Below are positions 48,504 to 60,348 of a stretch of DNA of 64,000 nucleotides, in pieces (the first letter of the stretch is position 1; the number at the start of each line of letters is the position of its first letter). A model generated the notes under the pieces. The model had not been told where the DNA came from and did not search any database. It saw only the letters and a program-made list of their open reading frames with translations. The DNA is from Enoplolaimus lenunculus (Eukaryota; Nematoda; Enoplea; Enoplida; Thoracostomopsidae). The DNA lies in contig JASANG010000527.1 of NCBI GenBank assembly GCA_030248215.1, forward strand, positions 1 through 64,000. Reading direction: 5' to 3'. The translations under genes were made by a program, and so were the position numbers.

Positions 48504-48685
48504 GTTTAATTGATACCATTTGCCGAGAAAATTCAGCTTATACTACCCGAGTATATTTGATCACAGCTTTCCGGAACTACACCTTTGAGATCTGAAACTG
48601 GCAGGGTATGATTACTAATTCCACTCAATGTCAATAGATATTTTCTTCACAAGGCTTCTATTGTAAATTATTTGTTAAGAAGTTA

Positions 48686-48937
48686 CACTGTAAATTCGAG
48701 TAAGTTGATTTTCACTCAGAATGAGTTGAATCACTCAGTCTGAGTTAGGGCTTTCAGAACTCAGAATGTTGAGTTGATTCAATTCATTCTGAATTACTTA
48801 ATTTACTCACCCAGATTCAACTCATCTCAGAGTGAGATTAAACTCAACTCAGAGTGAGTTAATGTTAACCGTTATTAACTCAGAAATATCTAACTGTTTA
48901 GATGAGCTGATTTATCAATTCATTGGAATTTACAGTG
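48686..48937. mobile_element. B hairpin B3
   Basis: 252 bp. CACTGTAAATTCGAG to GGAATTTACAGTG with TA on both sides; AACTCA/TGAGTT words inside. Confidence 0.88.
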
Positions 48938-48988
48938 TACTGGCAAAAATCTGGACTCGAAAAAAACATTGGAAAAGTTAAACGATAG

Positions 48989-49242
48989 TTGACCCTTTCC
49001 CACATGAATATTTTCTATTTCCCCTGACACCTACTTTTATGCTAGGATTCGAACTCCAGTGACTGCCGTGGGAGGCGTATACCGTCACCACTCAGTATAG
49101 GAGCTTGACGCTCGAGCCCGAGGGGGCTCTAACGTCTTGTGGTGATGTAGTACTATGTATACGTGTTGCAATTGTTAAACACGGTGCGATATATATTATT
49201 TAACGTATATGCACTGCGCTGAGTTGCCCATAAGCAACTCAA
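48989..49242 (+). mobile_element. S element S4 (right end lost)
   Basis: TTGACCCTTTCCCACATGAA at left; ends after CATAAGCAACTCAATA. Confidence 0.8.
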
Positions 49243-49334
49243 TAACTATTTCCTGATCTGAAAACGTTACGTTTCAACTGACGCTCTTTCCCGAATTTTA
49301 AAATGATGAAATGAAAACAAGAGTCGAGGTCATA

Positions 49335-49460
49335 CTTTGGAGTTTTCCCTAACTGGACTCCGTAAACCAATATATAGTCCAAAATTCCGAACTATAATCC
49401 ATAAATGTCAATTTACCGCTGATAAGATTACATAAACATAAATGGCTCCTGGAGCAAGTA
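49335..49460 (+). mobile_element. F element fragment F4
   Basis: GGACTCCGTAAACC, TCCATAAATGTCAAT and CATAAATGGCTCC match the inner part of F1/F2. Confidence 0.5.
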
Positions 49461-50065
49461 AAACCATTTGCCAAGAATTTGATTGCTCAAAGTATATATT
49501 ATATATATCCATAGTAGTATACTTATATTTTAAAATCATATTTCTAAACTTCGTTAAAATTAGAGGAAATTCCGAGGAGGAACAACATGGACTGTGGGTT
49601 GAAATATAAACAGTTGTCCGTTGCCAAATAACAACGGGTACCGTGTGAACAAACAAATATCGGTCTCTTCTACTACAGGTCTGCATATATGTTTGTGTCT
49701 GTAAACGGAAGTCTTATGTGAGGCATTTTGTTCGCTTTTTTCCGCTTCTTATAGTAGCCCTTAAAATAATTTGTTTACATTACTCTACATTTGTCAATTG
49801 CAGCTTTCAAAAATGTGTCTTACTCGTAAATCAGGTTGAAAAATTGGCACAAATATTTTTGGTAGACAATATTTTTATTTAAAATTGTGAACCAAAACAC
49901 CAATATCAAACGTTATCATCAGAACTGATCGCTGGCAAATTGTAGTATAAAAAATTAGGCTTGGTCGAAACCCAAATTTACGCTCAATGTTGGGTTACTT
50001 TGAACCAATTGATCATTTTATGGACAGTCAAATTTCACATATTAAGTATTAAATTAAGCTGCATC
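49461..50065. other. No gene seen
   Basis: The 92-codon minus-strand frame ending at 49408 has no recognisable domain. Confidence 0.3.
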
Positions 50066-50073
50066 GAAATTAC

Positions 50074-50273
50074 GGTCCATAAAAAGATCACGGGCAGAAC
50101 GATTTTCTGCGGGACTGCAGTAAAGTAAGATTAGCTTAGACTTATTTTTGCTTACTGTTAATAGGCTCAGGCATAGGTATAAACGCATTCTTACGCTTAG
50201 GCGTAGGATTAGGCTTAACTTAACTTGCGAATACGTTTATACTACAGTTACTGCCCTATTCTATACATTAACC
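50074..50273 (+). mobile_element. T element T19
   Basis: 200 bp with perfect duplication GAAATTAC (50066-50073, 50274-50281). Mixed b/a ends. Confidence 0.9.
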
Positions 50274-50281
50274 GAAATTAC

Positions 50282-50853
50282 TTTGATCTGATAGCCTTTA
50301 AAAGTTGAGCTAAATTACCCAGCAGGGATCACAGGCCAAAATGTTGCGGTAAATGTTACTACTACAATTGCGGTTGGTTCTCAGTCACATTTCTTGGCGA
50401 GTCCTTTTCACTGAAATATACAAGCAGCCTTCCCATCAGTAATTTATGCATCGGCCACTGAGTCGAGCGCAACGCTGTGTGGTTTTTGTGCGAAATTTGT
50501 TCCCAAACCTACCCCCCAAAACCAATTACAGTATTCTTTTCAAGTATCCAGTTTATTGATTATTTTTTGCTTTTTTTATCACAATTTGACATTTTCAATT
50601 TTGACTACTCTTCAGAGTTTAATAATCGTTTATCACATTTTCGACGCTGGAAAAAAATCTACAGCTTTAAAGAATAGTTTTCACTTCGGTACAAGATAAC
50701 TGCATCGAACGACATTTAAATCGTAGATGTAGCATTTTTGTTGTACCTATAGACAACCCAATTTAAAAAACTCTGACAATACATTGCAGTAGACGTATAA
50801 AACCTAAAATATGCAGGTGTATATGGATAAAAATGCATTATTTTTTAATGTTT
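50282..50853. other. No gene seen
   Basis: AT-rich, no supported gene. Confidence 0.35.
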
Positions 50854-50861
50854 ATGACTTC

Positions 50862-51021
50862 GACCCATGTAAAGATCAGGGACGGAACGGTTTTTTTGTG
50901 GGTCTGCAACAGAGTAAGCATAAGCTTTAGACTATTTTTTTTGCTTGGCTTAGGCGTAAACTTAGGCTTAGGCTTAGGAATATGCTTATAAAACTGTTCC
51001 GCCCCTGTTTTTACATTGGTC
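50862..51021 (+). mobile_element. T element T20 (subfamily b)
   Basis: 160 bp, duplication ATGACTTC/GTGACTTG. Confidence 0.82.
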
Positions 51022-51029
51022 GTGACTTG

Positions 51030-53019
51030 TGTGATGCATTATACAGTTTAAAAAATATGACACCCCAAATGTCGTAATCGGTCATTCAGAATAGCTAAAA
51101 ATTTAAAATTTCTTAATTTTTTTCCAAATTATAAAATTCAAATCACAGCTGCGTCTGCCAGACATTTTTGATTATGTCTGTCTCAGCAATGTAACGCATC
51201 CATATTCGTCAAGTGTTTTTGTCGAATATTTTATCATCTGGGTGCGAAATTTAAATATATAGAGAAATAATATTGTAATCTGAATATTTTGTTCAAAAAA
51301 AGTTAAAATGTCACATTGTAAGATTTTACCTTAGGCTCGGTTTTAAATTTAAAGGCGGAAGTTCTATTTAAGGTTATTTGAGGTGCTTTGAATTTCACTT
51401 GTGTTTACGGTGAATCTGCTGAAGGACAAACACACTACTATTTGTGTTTTTTATGTTCTGTTTAGGTATTTTTTTTATTGTTACTGACCATATTGTTGAT
51501 TTATCGATGCAAATGCATAGGCTGTATGTTAGGGTTGATGAAATGTGGAACATTGCTACGACACAAATTTTATTAATTGGAATAGAGGTCAAATTCAGTC
51601 AGGATGGAGGTTTCAAAAGTCGAACCCCCCGATGGAATTTTTGTAAAGAGATTTTAGGATACGTTTTTAGGTTGTAACTCATGAAACCCCCTTCGAAACT
51701 TTAATAAAACGTATACAATTGCCACCGTTAGCAAATGTTTAGCTATGCCTTCATGAGTCCAAGGTATGGCTTGCGAAGCTTCGTAATAATTTATTGTCGG
51801 TTGCTCCATCATGGCACCCTAAGTTCGTTTAAATTTTCGACAATTTGTCGCCCGATAATCGTTGATACACAACCTGTTACCCGAAATTTCGTCGATTGCG
51901 AGAAATTTTGTCGGTTCATATCCGGTTTACCGGACAGCATACAGTAACGCATTATATTTGGTCAAAGAAACCTTGTGAGTGAAGCGAGCGAAAAACTAAA
52001 TGCAATTTTAATAATACTTGTATGATGGTGCTTTCTATTTATAAAATATTTTTTCCGACAACAAAAATAAGGGTCCACAAGCCTCAACCATTACACCACC
52101 AATGGTTATTGTGAGGATTCGTTTCGCAAAATTAATGATCAACTCAAAGGTGCATTTATTTTTCGACAAATAAACCGAGTCGAAAAATAAAAGAATTCTT
52201 CGAAGACAATTTTAGGCTCTAGGCTACTTGCTGAATGTGAGCAATTTTACTGAAAATTAATATTCATGCCACATATTTGAAATGTTAAATTAGTATGCAT
52301 TTTTATAATTTTCTGCAAATAATTTACATTCGGTCAGTAACGTAGAGCGTAAAATTGCCTTCGAAGAGTTCGAATTATTTTACTGTTTTGCTTATTATTC
52401 TAAAAGTAAAAATGCACAAATGAATTTTAATTGCATTAATATTGTCAGTTTTCTAATAGTAAATTCAATCCGAACAGTAGCTGAAGTTTAAAAAAGTTGT
52501 CTTCGAAGTATTGGTTCATTACTTTATGGGCTTTATTATTATTATTATGATGATGATGATTATTATTATTATTGTTATATTATTACTATTATTAATATAA
52601 AGGTAAATATGATCTATAGGTCAACTTTGATTTTAGAATTTTAAAAGCATTGACGTTTATCATTTGCACAAGTAACAGATGTTCGTGATGGTTTTCTTAC
52701 AATTTATACCTAACCGAACATTTCAATATAGAAGCATGAACATTAATTTTCAGTAAATCGCTCGCAGTTTGAGAAACGGCTACGACATCCAAGGAAGGCA
52801 GCAGACACGCGAGTTACCCACTCTCCCGGCACAGGGAGGTAGTGACGAAAATTACAATTAATTTTTTTGAAATTCATATCGGTCAGCAGCGCAGCCTGGA
52901 CCTTGAAAATTGTGTTGGCTTTATTTTAAAACAAATTGACCAGCGTAATAATTATAAAATTCAAATCGGTCAGTAGCCTGTGGCTCTATTAAACTTGATT
53001 TCGCAGAATTGTTTCTTTA
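51030..53019. other. No gene seen; microsatellite at 52533-52598
   Basis: Long AT-rich stretch with frames under 80 codons. 51977-51996 has the GAAGCGAGCGAAAAAC motif. 52533-52598 is an ATT/ATG microsatellite. Confidence 0.4.
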
Positions 53020-53165
53020 TTTGGGTCTTTTCGGTAATCCGCCGTTTGCCCAAAGATAGTTGGATGATGCATATGTTTGCATATTTGAGATACTCATGGC
53101 CTCACCTGATTATTCCGAGTGCCCAAATTTGAATTTTTAAAAAACTAATTTTTTAAGGTCCCATA
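53020..53165 (+). repeat. L module copy
   Basis: GCCGTTTGCCCAAAGATAG, TTTGCATATTTGAG, CCTCACCTGATTATTCC, CCCAAATTTGAATTTTT and AAGGTCCCAT in order. Confidence 0.55.
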
Positions 53166-53860
53166 GACCAATTTTCATAAATGTATCTTGGGTATAACCA
53201 GGTTTTCGGTTTGGGGTTCGCGACACGGAATGTTAATTTCTTAAACTTTGAATCAGTTTGATTTTACTTAGGCAGATTTTAACTCAAATACATTTTTCAG
53301 CAGCAAAGGAGGATGGGTGCTACTCAAGGTAATAGATGTTTCATCTCTGTTTCATGGTGCTTATATTGCTTAAAACATCCATGAAATTTATAGGAAATAC
53401 TCAATAGCATCCTTCTATGCATAGTAAATAAATGCTGGTTTTTCAGCTATAAAAGATACTTAACCAAATAACGTTAACAGGTTATGGTTGTTCATAATGA
53501 AAACTCATATAATTCTACTGCCTACCTTCTATTACAACCAGTTAAACGCCTGTGGTACGGAATTTTCAAGTGTTGACGAATTCGAAGCTTGAGGTAAAAA
53601 AATAAAAACAAAGAGAAATTGGCCAATCTAGTACAGCATTAAAAGTAGTATTTATTTTGATCTTACAGCAGAAACTGTATCGATTGTTTTCAATTATTAG
53701 TTTTTGGCATACTTTTTCTTCTTTTTCTTGACTTTTGAAATGACAAAGACGGTTGGTTATTTGAAGGCAAAGTAGAAATCAAATAAAATAAAACGAATTT
53801 CAATCAGCGAAACTTTGATTTGTGGTTTGATGCATTAGGAACCGCTGTTACTACACCAAA
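53166..53860. other. No gene seen
   Basis: No supported frame or repeat. Confidence 0.35.
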
Positions 53861-53868
53861 CTTCTCTA

Positions 53869-54201
53869 CAGAGGCGGATCTTTCAATTTTTGACGAAGGG
53901 GGGGGGCGGATGGCAAATGTTATGAAACGCAAAATGGGTGAGGTAGGAGGGACCTTATCATTTGATTACCAAAAAGTTTTCTGAACTTTATTATTTTATT
54001 ACCAGAAATTTTATGAGGGCGAAAAATCGTAAGTTAGTTTGGGGATGTTACCATTTTATCACAAAAATATTGTGCAAGAAAAAATGTGTTTTTTACAAAA
54101 AATTTTCTGAGGTTAAAAATGGTTAGGTAGGGACCTTACCATTTTAACACAAACAAATTCTTGACGAGGTGGCGTACACCGCCCCTGTGGCTCCGCTAAT
54201 G
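53869..54201 (+). mobile_element. J element J1 (hAT-like MITE)
   Basis: 333 bp. CAGAGGCGGATC at left, CTCCGCTAATG at right, perfect duplication CTTCTCTA (53861-53868, 54202-54209). Three loose internal repeats around GGGACCTTACCATTTTA. Confidence 0.88.
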
Positions 54202-54209
54202 CTTCTCTA

Positions 54210-54862
54210 GGGTATGGGAGAACTAGCGGTTTTGGCGAACTTCATCTTGTAGAGGAAATACTATCGGGATATAATTAAATCTGTGTTCTGCTGGACAAAT
54301 TTATTTCATTGTATCCGATACTTAATACCAACGCTTCAGTAGCATCGTAAACGATACAAAATTGTTAAGTTGTTTCGCACTCAATTTGAGTTTTACGCTA
54401 CATTTTCAAAGCATATATACATACATACACATATTTATACTCAGTAAAAAATTTTGTATCTTCACCCACCAGAATTGAGCAGCTAAATGAAGCACCGGAG
54501 ATGCGTTGTCAGATTTGTTCGAAAATCAGAACCAAAAATAAGGTCTATAATGCATTGTCTATACATCAGCGACCCCTGGGACTTCGTTTGAACCGGACCG
54601 ACCGGCTGAGACAAAAACAATAGGCGAGACTTTTACCATTGAAGCCACTGTCTAATTCGAGCCATAAAATGACATTCTAAACCGCATAAAACTGGTTCGT
54701 TTATTCGTAGAGCCGATAAACCGTGTTTGAAACTTAATTAGTACCCGAATAGTGAAATTAGACAACTATGAGCTCTGACGAACAAAGAAATCTGTTTTAA
54801 ACAACCGAATACTGTATACTACTAGTCAGGGCTAAATTTGGCTACAAAACAGTTTTGCCTTA
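54210..54862. other. No gene seen
   Basis: AT-rich, no supported frame. Confidence 0.35.
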
Positions 54863-54870
54863 GTACTCAT

Positions 54871-55071
54871 GGCACATGTTACTTTAAGGGGTGTCCAGGT
54901 TTCTGGCGGATCTAAAAAGAGTAGATTTAGATTATAGATTACATTTTTGCTTAGGCCTAGGCTTAGGCTTAGGTTTAGGGTTAGGAATTCATTTTTACAA
55001 CGCTTAGGCTTAGGCTTAGGCTTAGAAATTCGGTTTAATCTACGGTTACGCCACTTAAAGTAACATTGGCT
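54871..55071 (+). mobile_element. T element T21 (subfamily c), 5' of the GPCR
   Basis: 201 bp, perfect duplication GTACTCAT (54863-54870, 55072-55079), 497 bp before the receptor ATG. Confidence 0.92.
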
Positions 55072-55079
55072 GTACTCAT

Positions 55080-55568
55080 CAACGCTGTACTGTATATTTT
55101 TGCACTTTGTATAAAAATAAACAAAATGGCAAAATGTAACATTTCAAATTTGAATTTCATTAAATTTTCGAAATGTAATTTCAATCTAAAGCTAATACCT
55201 CGAAATCTTTCAGAAGACAAATCGCCTTTAATCCGAATTAGTCTATTTTGCGTCATTAATCTCAACAAAATTGCAGCAAATGAAGTGAGTTAAAGCGCTT
55301 AAACGAATAAGCGTTTGTGATTCGTAAATCTCTGGCCGAATAAAACTTTATTTCAGATTTATAATAGCACGCCAAGCATGCTTTAAACCATGTAAATTAT
55401 TTAATTAATTCATTTAAATTTTGCGTAAAAATGTCATCATTCCAATGTAACATTTCTGCAAAGCAGAAGTAAAAAACAAAATTTTCAATATTTGCGATAC
55501 TGCTCGTTTCGAAATACTTTACGACAAAATACTTCACGTCAACATCGAACAACAATTATCAAATCGGT
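55080..55568 (+). promoter_or_regulatory. Presumed GPCR 5' region
   Basis: AT-rich; no TATA box or initiator that I would single out. An in-frame stop near 55472 limits the coding start. Transcription start unknown. Confidence 0.3.
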
Positions 55569-56269
55569 ATGCTGCATCCATGCTTTCCAACGGCAGTTCA
55601 AACTCGAATTCAACTTGCTGTATTGAACGCGTCAAATATAACACGTTTGAACGTCAATTCAAACAATGCTTCAGTGTTTATTACTCATCTCACTGACAAT
55701 GATAAAGAACAAGTACGCATGTACAGTTCATTAATACCGTTTCTGACTGCGTTATGCTTAATCGCCGTTGTGCTCAATTTAGTTACCATCTGTTCAGTTC
55801 AATTTATTCGCGAAGTGTCGCCAACTATTCGACTGACGCTTGGATTAGCCGCCGCTGATTGTTGGACATCCGTCGTAATGGGTTTCGGATTTGTTTTCAA
55901 TTCCTACTATCCGATTGTACAAAATTTATGTCTTAACGGTTGTGTAGTGACCGCAGTTGAAGCGTGCAGACTAAGCGCAATACTGACATCGATACTGCAT
56001 TTGCTTGCAATTGCTGTTAACCATTATTTAGCGTTGATCCCGACGTTTGACGCACGCCGCTGGATGTGTCCACAACGTGTTAACGCCGTCATTGCGATGA
56101 TGTGGTCCGCTCCGTTGGTTGGATTTTGTGTTGCGTTCAGTTCGTTTCCAGGTCAACTGTTTCGGTCATCTCAATGTACTGTCCACGCAGTTACATATAC
56201 AATGCCGTTCAGGGTCGCCGTATTCGTATGCCTTTTGATTCCGTTATTAATTCTAGCAGTTATCTATAG
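55569..56269 (+). CDS. Class A GPCR, exon 1 (N-terminus to TM5)
   Basis: First coding exon of a 467-residue rhodopsin-class receptor of the plasma membrane. The ATG at 55569 is the first in frame after an upstream stop near 55472, with G at -3. The N-terminus carries N-glycosylation sites (N20, N23, N33). Hallmarks: TM1 with N70, TM2 with the LxxAD motif (D97), C133 at the start of TM3 and C203 in loop 2 (the usual disulfide pair), W179 in TM4, P225 and Y233 in TM5. The end of TM3 reads N151-H152-Y153 where the family has DRY, so the usually invariant Arg is His. The exon ends in phase 2 at a GTAATA donor. The ligand is unknown. The tail end of TM7 in exon 2 resembles the adenosine/melanocortin group, but I do not assign a subfamily. 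Confidence 0.9.
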
Positions 56270-57774
56270 GTAATAATTCGGTTAGCGGCTCTTGTACACC
56301 CCCTACAAGCTTTTCTGAGAGTTAGTAGTAGGTTTAGTATTCGGACATTACAGACTTACCCCTAAGCCAAAACCTTTGTATCAGCATTTACCTAAACCTA
56401 TGCCTCAAATATCGGGGGGGGGGTGCACAAAATCCGTTTTGTGTATAAGCCATGTTGCCGTGAGCACATATTTGGATTCGTTTCGATGCGTTTATTGGTT
56501 TTAGCGGAGCAGTGATTTTTTAGTATTTTTTGTTTGTAACTCTATCTTGAACCATAATTAGTATTTCAACAACTGTTTTGAGCACATGCCATAACGCGCT
56601 GAAAACACATTTGCAATGCCTTTTCATACCTTTATATTTATAGCGAAAAGTTTGAACTGCGCAATATTGCTAAAATTAACCAAAATGTGTTAAATTCACA
56701 AAATGGCCATAAACCAGCATCATTAACTGCGCAAAAAATTATTAATCTTTAGTCGTGGCCAAATTCGCTGAATCTAGTTTATTTTACATCATGAATAGCA
56801 CAAAATCTGTATAGGATAAACGATGGTTAGTCAAAACTTGTATGGAATTAGGATAAGTGACATGAAGAAAATATTCATTTTACAAATTTATATTTCCCAA
56901 GCTTGAGGGTCGCAATTCATCCCCCATTTAACCTGGACAAGCGGTGCAACATAAAGCGGTCAATTTAGACCAAAATCAATTCCATTTGCAAAAAATATTT
57001 TTACTTCAAACCACAACATCGTTGTATTTATAGTTGACCTTTTTTGTAAGTAGTTAAATTCGTCCAATACAAAGACTGCAATTTCATAAAATTGTTTAAC
57101 TAATTTAAAGATTTCGCCACAGTTAATTTTTGTTTTTCAAAATAAACTTTAATTCCACTACACCCTGAAACAAATAGCATTATTTTGTCAACGCGCAGAA
57201 ATATTAATTTGAGATAAACGTCAGTTCCACAACCTGACTGAATGTGCACTATTCACAGTACAATCTTTAACACCGGCAGAGCTAATTTTAGCAAAATGCT
57301 TATTCGTACAATAAATCTAAGTTTTCCACATGTGACGAATATTTCATTTTTAATTTTGACGTCTTAAACTTAAAATTCAACAAAATGCTCAGTTCCTTGG
57401 CACAAATACAAGGTAAATTACGTACATCGCAGCGATAATTAACCGCACGTGTAGTGAATGCGATCTAAGTCACAATCGACAAATTTCTTTAAGGTGAACT
57501 GTCTCCCTTGTACAAGAGTGGTATTGTAACTCGGATCAAAATTTCACTTCAAAATTTTGACAGTAGCGTAAAAAGATTTTTCAATTTGCACTTCGTGTAA
57601 AAACATTTTTTGTGGAAGATGTATACCATTGTGTAAGGATATTCCAAACCGTAACTCTAAGCATAAACTTGAATGTCAGGATGTACACGTGAACTGATTG
57701 ACCGTTTTCGCTATTGTAAATATTTCACACTAGAAAGTTTTAGCTCCTCAAACTGCACCGAACTTCATCTATTA

Positions 57775-58043
57775 TTAACCTCTTATCACATTGAGTTGCC
57801 TATAGGCAACTCAGCGCAGTGTATATACGTTAAATAATATATCGCACCGTGTTTAACAATTTCCACACGTATACATAATTCTAAATCACTACAAGACGTG
57901 AGAGCCCCCTCGGGCTCGAGCGTCAAGCTCTTATAGCTGAGTGGAGATGGTATACGCCTCCCAATCCAGTCACTGGAGTTCGAATCCTAGCATATAAGTA
58001 GGTCTCAGTGGAAATAGAAAATATTCATGTGAGAATGGGTTAA
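57775..58043 (-). mobile_element. S element S5 (GPCR intron)
   Basis: 269 bp, TTAA at both ends. The tRNA-like part reads on the plus strand: A-box-like TAGCTGAGTGG at 57933 and B box GTTCGAATCC at 57978-57987. Confidence 0.9.
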
Positions 58044-58225
58044 ACTTTTTGGCCAAAAAATTTCGATGGAGTAGGAGTAAAACTGACGAAGATAAACAAA
58101 AGAATGAATCTGCGAAAAGATATCAAGCCCAACAAAATGAAAATTTATAGCGAAGAAAAACTTTGAAGCGTTAAATGGGGGGGGGAAAGCACAGCAGTAG
58201 TATTTGTTGTCTTTAGTCGTTCATA

Positions 58226-58444
58226 CACTGTAAAAAGTGGGAAGTCAAATTGACTCTCTCGGAGATAGGCTTTTTCTGACTACACAAACTGAGTCAAATT
58301 TGACGCCGCCTGGGTCAAATTCGACTCACTCAGCGATTCAATGAATCGAATTTGACTCTGGCGGAGTCGAGTTTTGGCTCAGTTTGTTCGTCACGAAAAG
58401 CCTATTTCCGAGAGAGTCAATTTGACTTCCCATTTTTTACAGTG
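58226..58444. mobile_element. A hairpin A5 (GPCR intron)
   Basis: 219 bp. CACTGTAAAAAGTGG ends, TA on both sides. Confidence 0.88.
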
Positions 58445-58818
58445 TACGTTGCCACCAGTTTTTGCAAGTTGATAGATATATGCCATTTTTAGTTTTGGCA
58501 TAAGCTACTTGGATATTTGAAAAAGTGTATTAAATTTTATATAACTTACCGACGTCAAAAATTGTTTGGCCTCTGAAATCCATAATGCTGTCCTAAAATT
58601 GACACAAGGTGTTATGTTCTTGGTCAAACTGGTGGATCCAATGGGGCAATGCTTACTGTATCCATTGTACGAAGATTTTGTCATTTTGTGATGAGAATTA
58701 TTGATTAATATCCTTTCCCGAGAAACATATTACGTTTTTTAACAGATAGGAACAGGAAGCACGTACACTTGAATGTTTTTGTACAAAAAATGTAAACTGT
58801 TTGTATTCCCAGTACTTT

Positions 58819-59070
58819 CACTCTAAATTCTAATGAGTTGATTAATCAATTCAGACGGAAAGTTAGCTATTTCTGAGCAAATAAACTAAAAATGTTAACT
58901 CATTCTGAGTTGAGTTGATTATTACTCTGAGTTGAGTGATTCCGTTTTAGTTGACTAATTAATCAGAATGAGCTAAATCAACTTAAAATTATGACTTCTG
59001 ACGGTCCTAACTCACACTGAATGGATTTAACTTATTCTGAGTTAAAATCAACTCACTGGAATTCACAGTG
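58819..59070. mobile_element. B hairpin B4 (GPCR intron)
   Basis: CACTCTAAATTC to GGAATTCACAGTG. It ends 58 bp before the exon-2 acceptor. Confidence 0.8.
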
Positions 59071-59128
59071 TTGGCGCGGAAATACATTTCTCTTATGCTC
59101 GCTTTTGTTGTACACTTGCCTGCTTCAG

Positions 59129-59831
59129 GCTGATGGCGACTGCTTTGGCAAAATTGTCAGAACAATTTCGAACGATGAGCACACGACGCGGTGCATCAGT
59201 GCGCAATCGGCGTAAGATGATCGGCACCGCGTTGCTGATTGTGATATCGTTTCTGTTCGCGTGGATGCCGTCAGGCATCATTTACGTCCTTACCTGCTCA
59301 AACTGCCCGGTTCCGTTCAAATCGTTCGGGTCAAAAATTGCAATTGTTTGCGTGAGTACAATCGCGAGTGTTTTGATGATTTTAAAAGGTATCGTGAATC
59401 CGATTATTTACGCGTTTCGTATTCCAGAATTTAAAATTGTCGCCCGTCAATTATCAGAAACGATTACACTTGCGACTGGCCGTCGGAAGCCGAAACGAAA
59501 CGGTCAACCAGTTCGAGAAGGAGTTTTCGGTGGTGCAACATATCGCATGGGTGACTTGCGACAAAATGGAAGAGATAATTGTGTCACTACTGATGGCAAA
59601 ACAATTGGACACTGTATGGATGACGGCAAAAAAGACAGCGATTCAGACAGTTGTGGCGCTGGCACTGAAAGATTAAGTGCTGCAGATGGAGAACATGCGA
59701 TTTGTCATCGACAAAATCAATCTCTTATTCAAAGTGACGGTCAAAATAAACGCAACATCGAAGGCAATCATTCAGGTGCAGAATCAGCATCGGATCAACA
59801 AGAAGCCGAATCAGAACCAATCATCTTATAG
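59129..59831 (+). CDS. Class A GPCR, exon 2 (loop 3, TM6, TM7, C-tail)
   Basis: Second and last coding exon, residues 234-467. Loop 3 is basic (R248-K263). TM6 carries F275, W279 and P281 (FxxAWMP in place of CWxP). TM7 has the NPIIY motif (N324-Y328) followed by the helix-8 start RIPEFK, and an unusual Lys (K320) four residues before N324. The roughly 130-residue tail is hydrophilic, rich in Asp, Ser and Gln. It ends in EPIIL, a hydrophobic-x-hydrophobic terminus that would suit a class II PDZ domain (inference). The last 15 codons and the stop form the first unit of the 63-bp minisatellite that follows. A possible poly(A) signal AATAAA lies at 60606-60611, beyond the array. Confidence 0.9.
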
Positions 59832-60348
59832 TGTTTAATCTGCGAATCAGCATCGGATCAACAAGAAGCCGAATCAGAACCAATCATCTTATAGTGTTTA
59901 ATCTGCGAAGCAGCATCGGATCAACAAGAAGCCGAATCAGAACCAATCATCTTATAGTGTTTAATCTGCGAAGCAGCATCGGATCAACAAGAAGCCGAAT
60001 CAGAACCAATCATCTTATAGTGTTTAATCTGCGAATCAGCATCGGATCAACAAGAAGCCGAATCAGAACCAATCATCTTATAGTGTTTAATCTGCGAATC
60101 AGCATCGGATCAACAAGAAGCCGAATCAGAACCAATCATCTTATAGTGTTTAATCTGCGAAGCAGCATCGGATCAACAAGAAGCCGAATCAGAACCAATC
60201 ATCTTATAGTGTTTAATCTGCGAAGCAGCATCGGATCAACAAGAAGCCGAATCAGAACCAATCATCTTATAGTGTTTAATCTGCGAAGCAGCATCGGATC
60301 AACAAGAAGCCGAATCAGAACCAATCATCTTATAGTGTTTAATCTGCA
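59785..60348 (+). repeat. 63-bp minisatellite derived from the GPCR 3' end
   Basis: Nine near-identical head-to-tail units of 63 bp starting at 59785, 59848, 59911, 59974, 60037, 60100, 60163, 60226 and 60289. Unit 1 is the final coding stretch, the stop and the first 3' UTR bases of the receptor. The other eight repeat it in the 3' UTR, each with its own copy of the stop. Units differ mainly at one T/G site just before CAGCATCGG. A 200-codon frame through the array is a by-product of the 63-bp (multiple of three) unit. Confidence 0.93.

Larger units (their letters stand above)
56270..59128 (+). other. Intron of the GPCR gene
   Basis: Phase-2 intron of 2,859 bp. The donor is AG|GTAATA. The acceptor is a pyrimidine-rich run ending TGCTTCAG|GC. 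Splicing rebuilds an AGG Arg codon and keeps the frame exactly between TM5 and loop 3, which strongly supports both sites. The intron hosts an S element (57775-58043), an A hairpin (58226-58444) and a B hairpin (58819-59070). The remainder is AT-rich with no open frame I can support. 58168-58176 is a short G run. Confidence 0.88.

Noticed and set aside
57933-57987. Functional tRNA genes in S elements
   Set aside because: The arms do not fold into a cloverleaf; repeated within a transposon, so tRNA-derived only.
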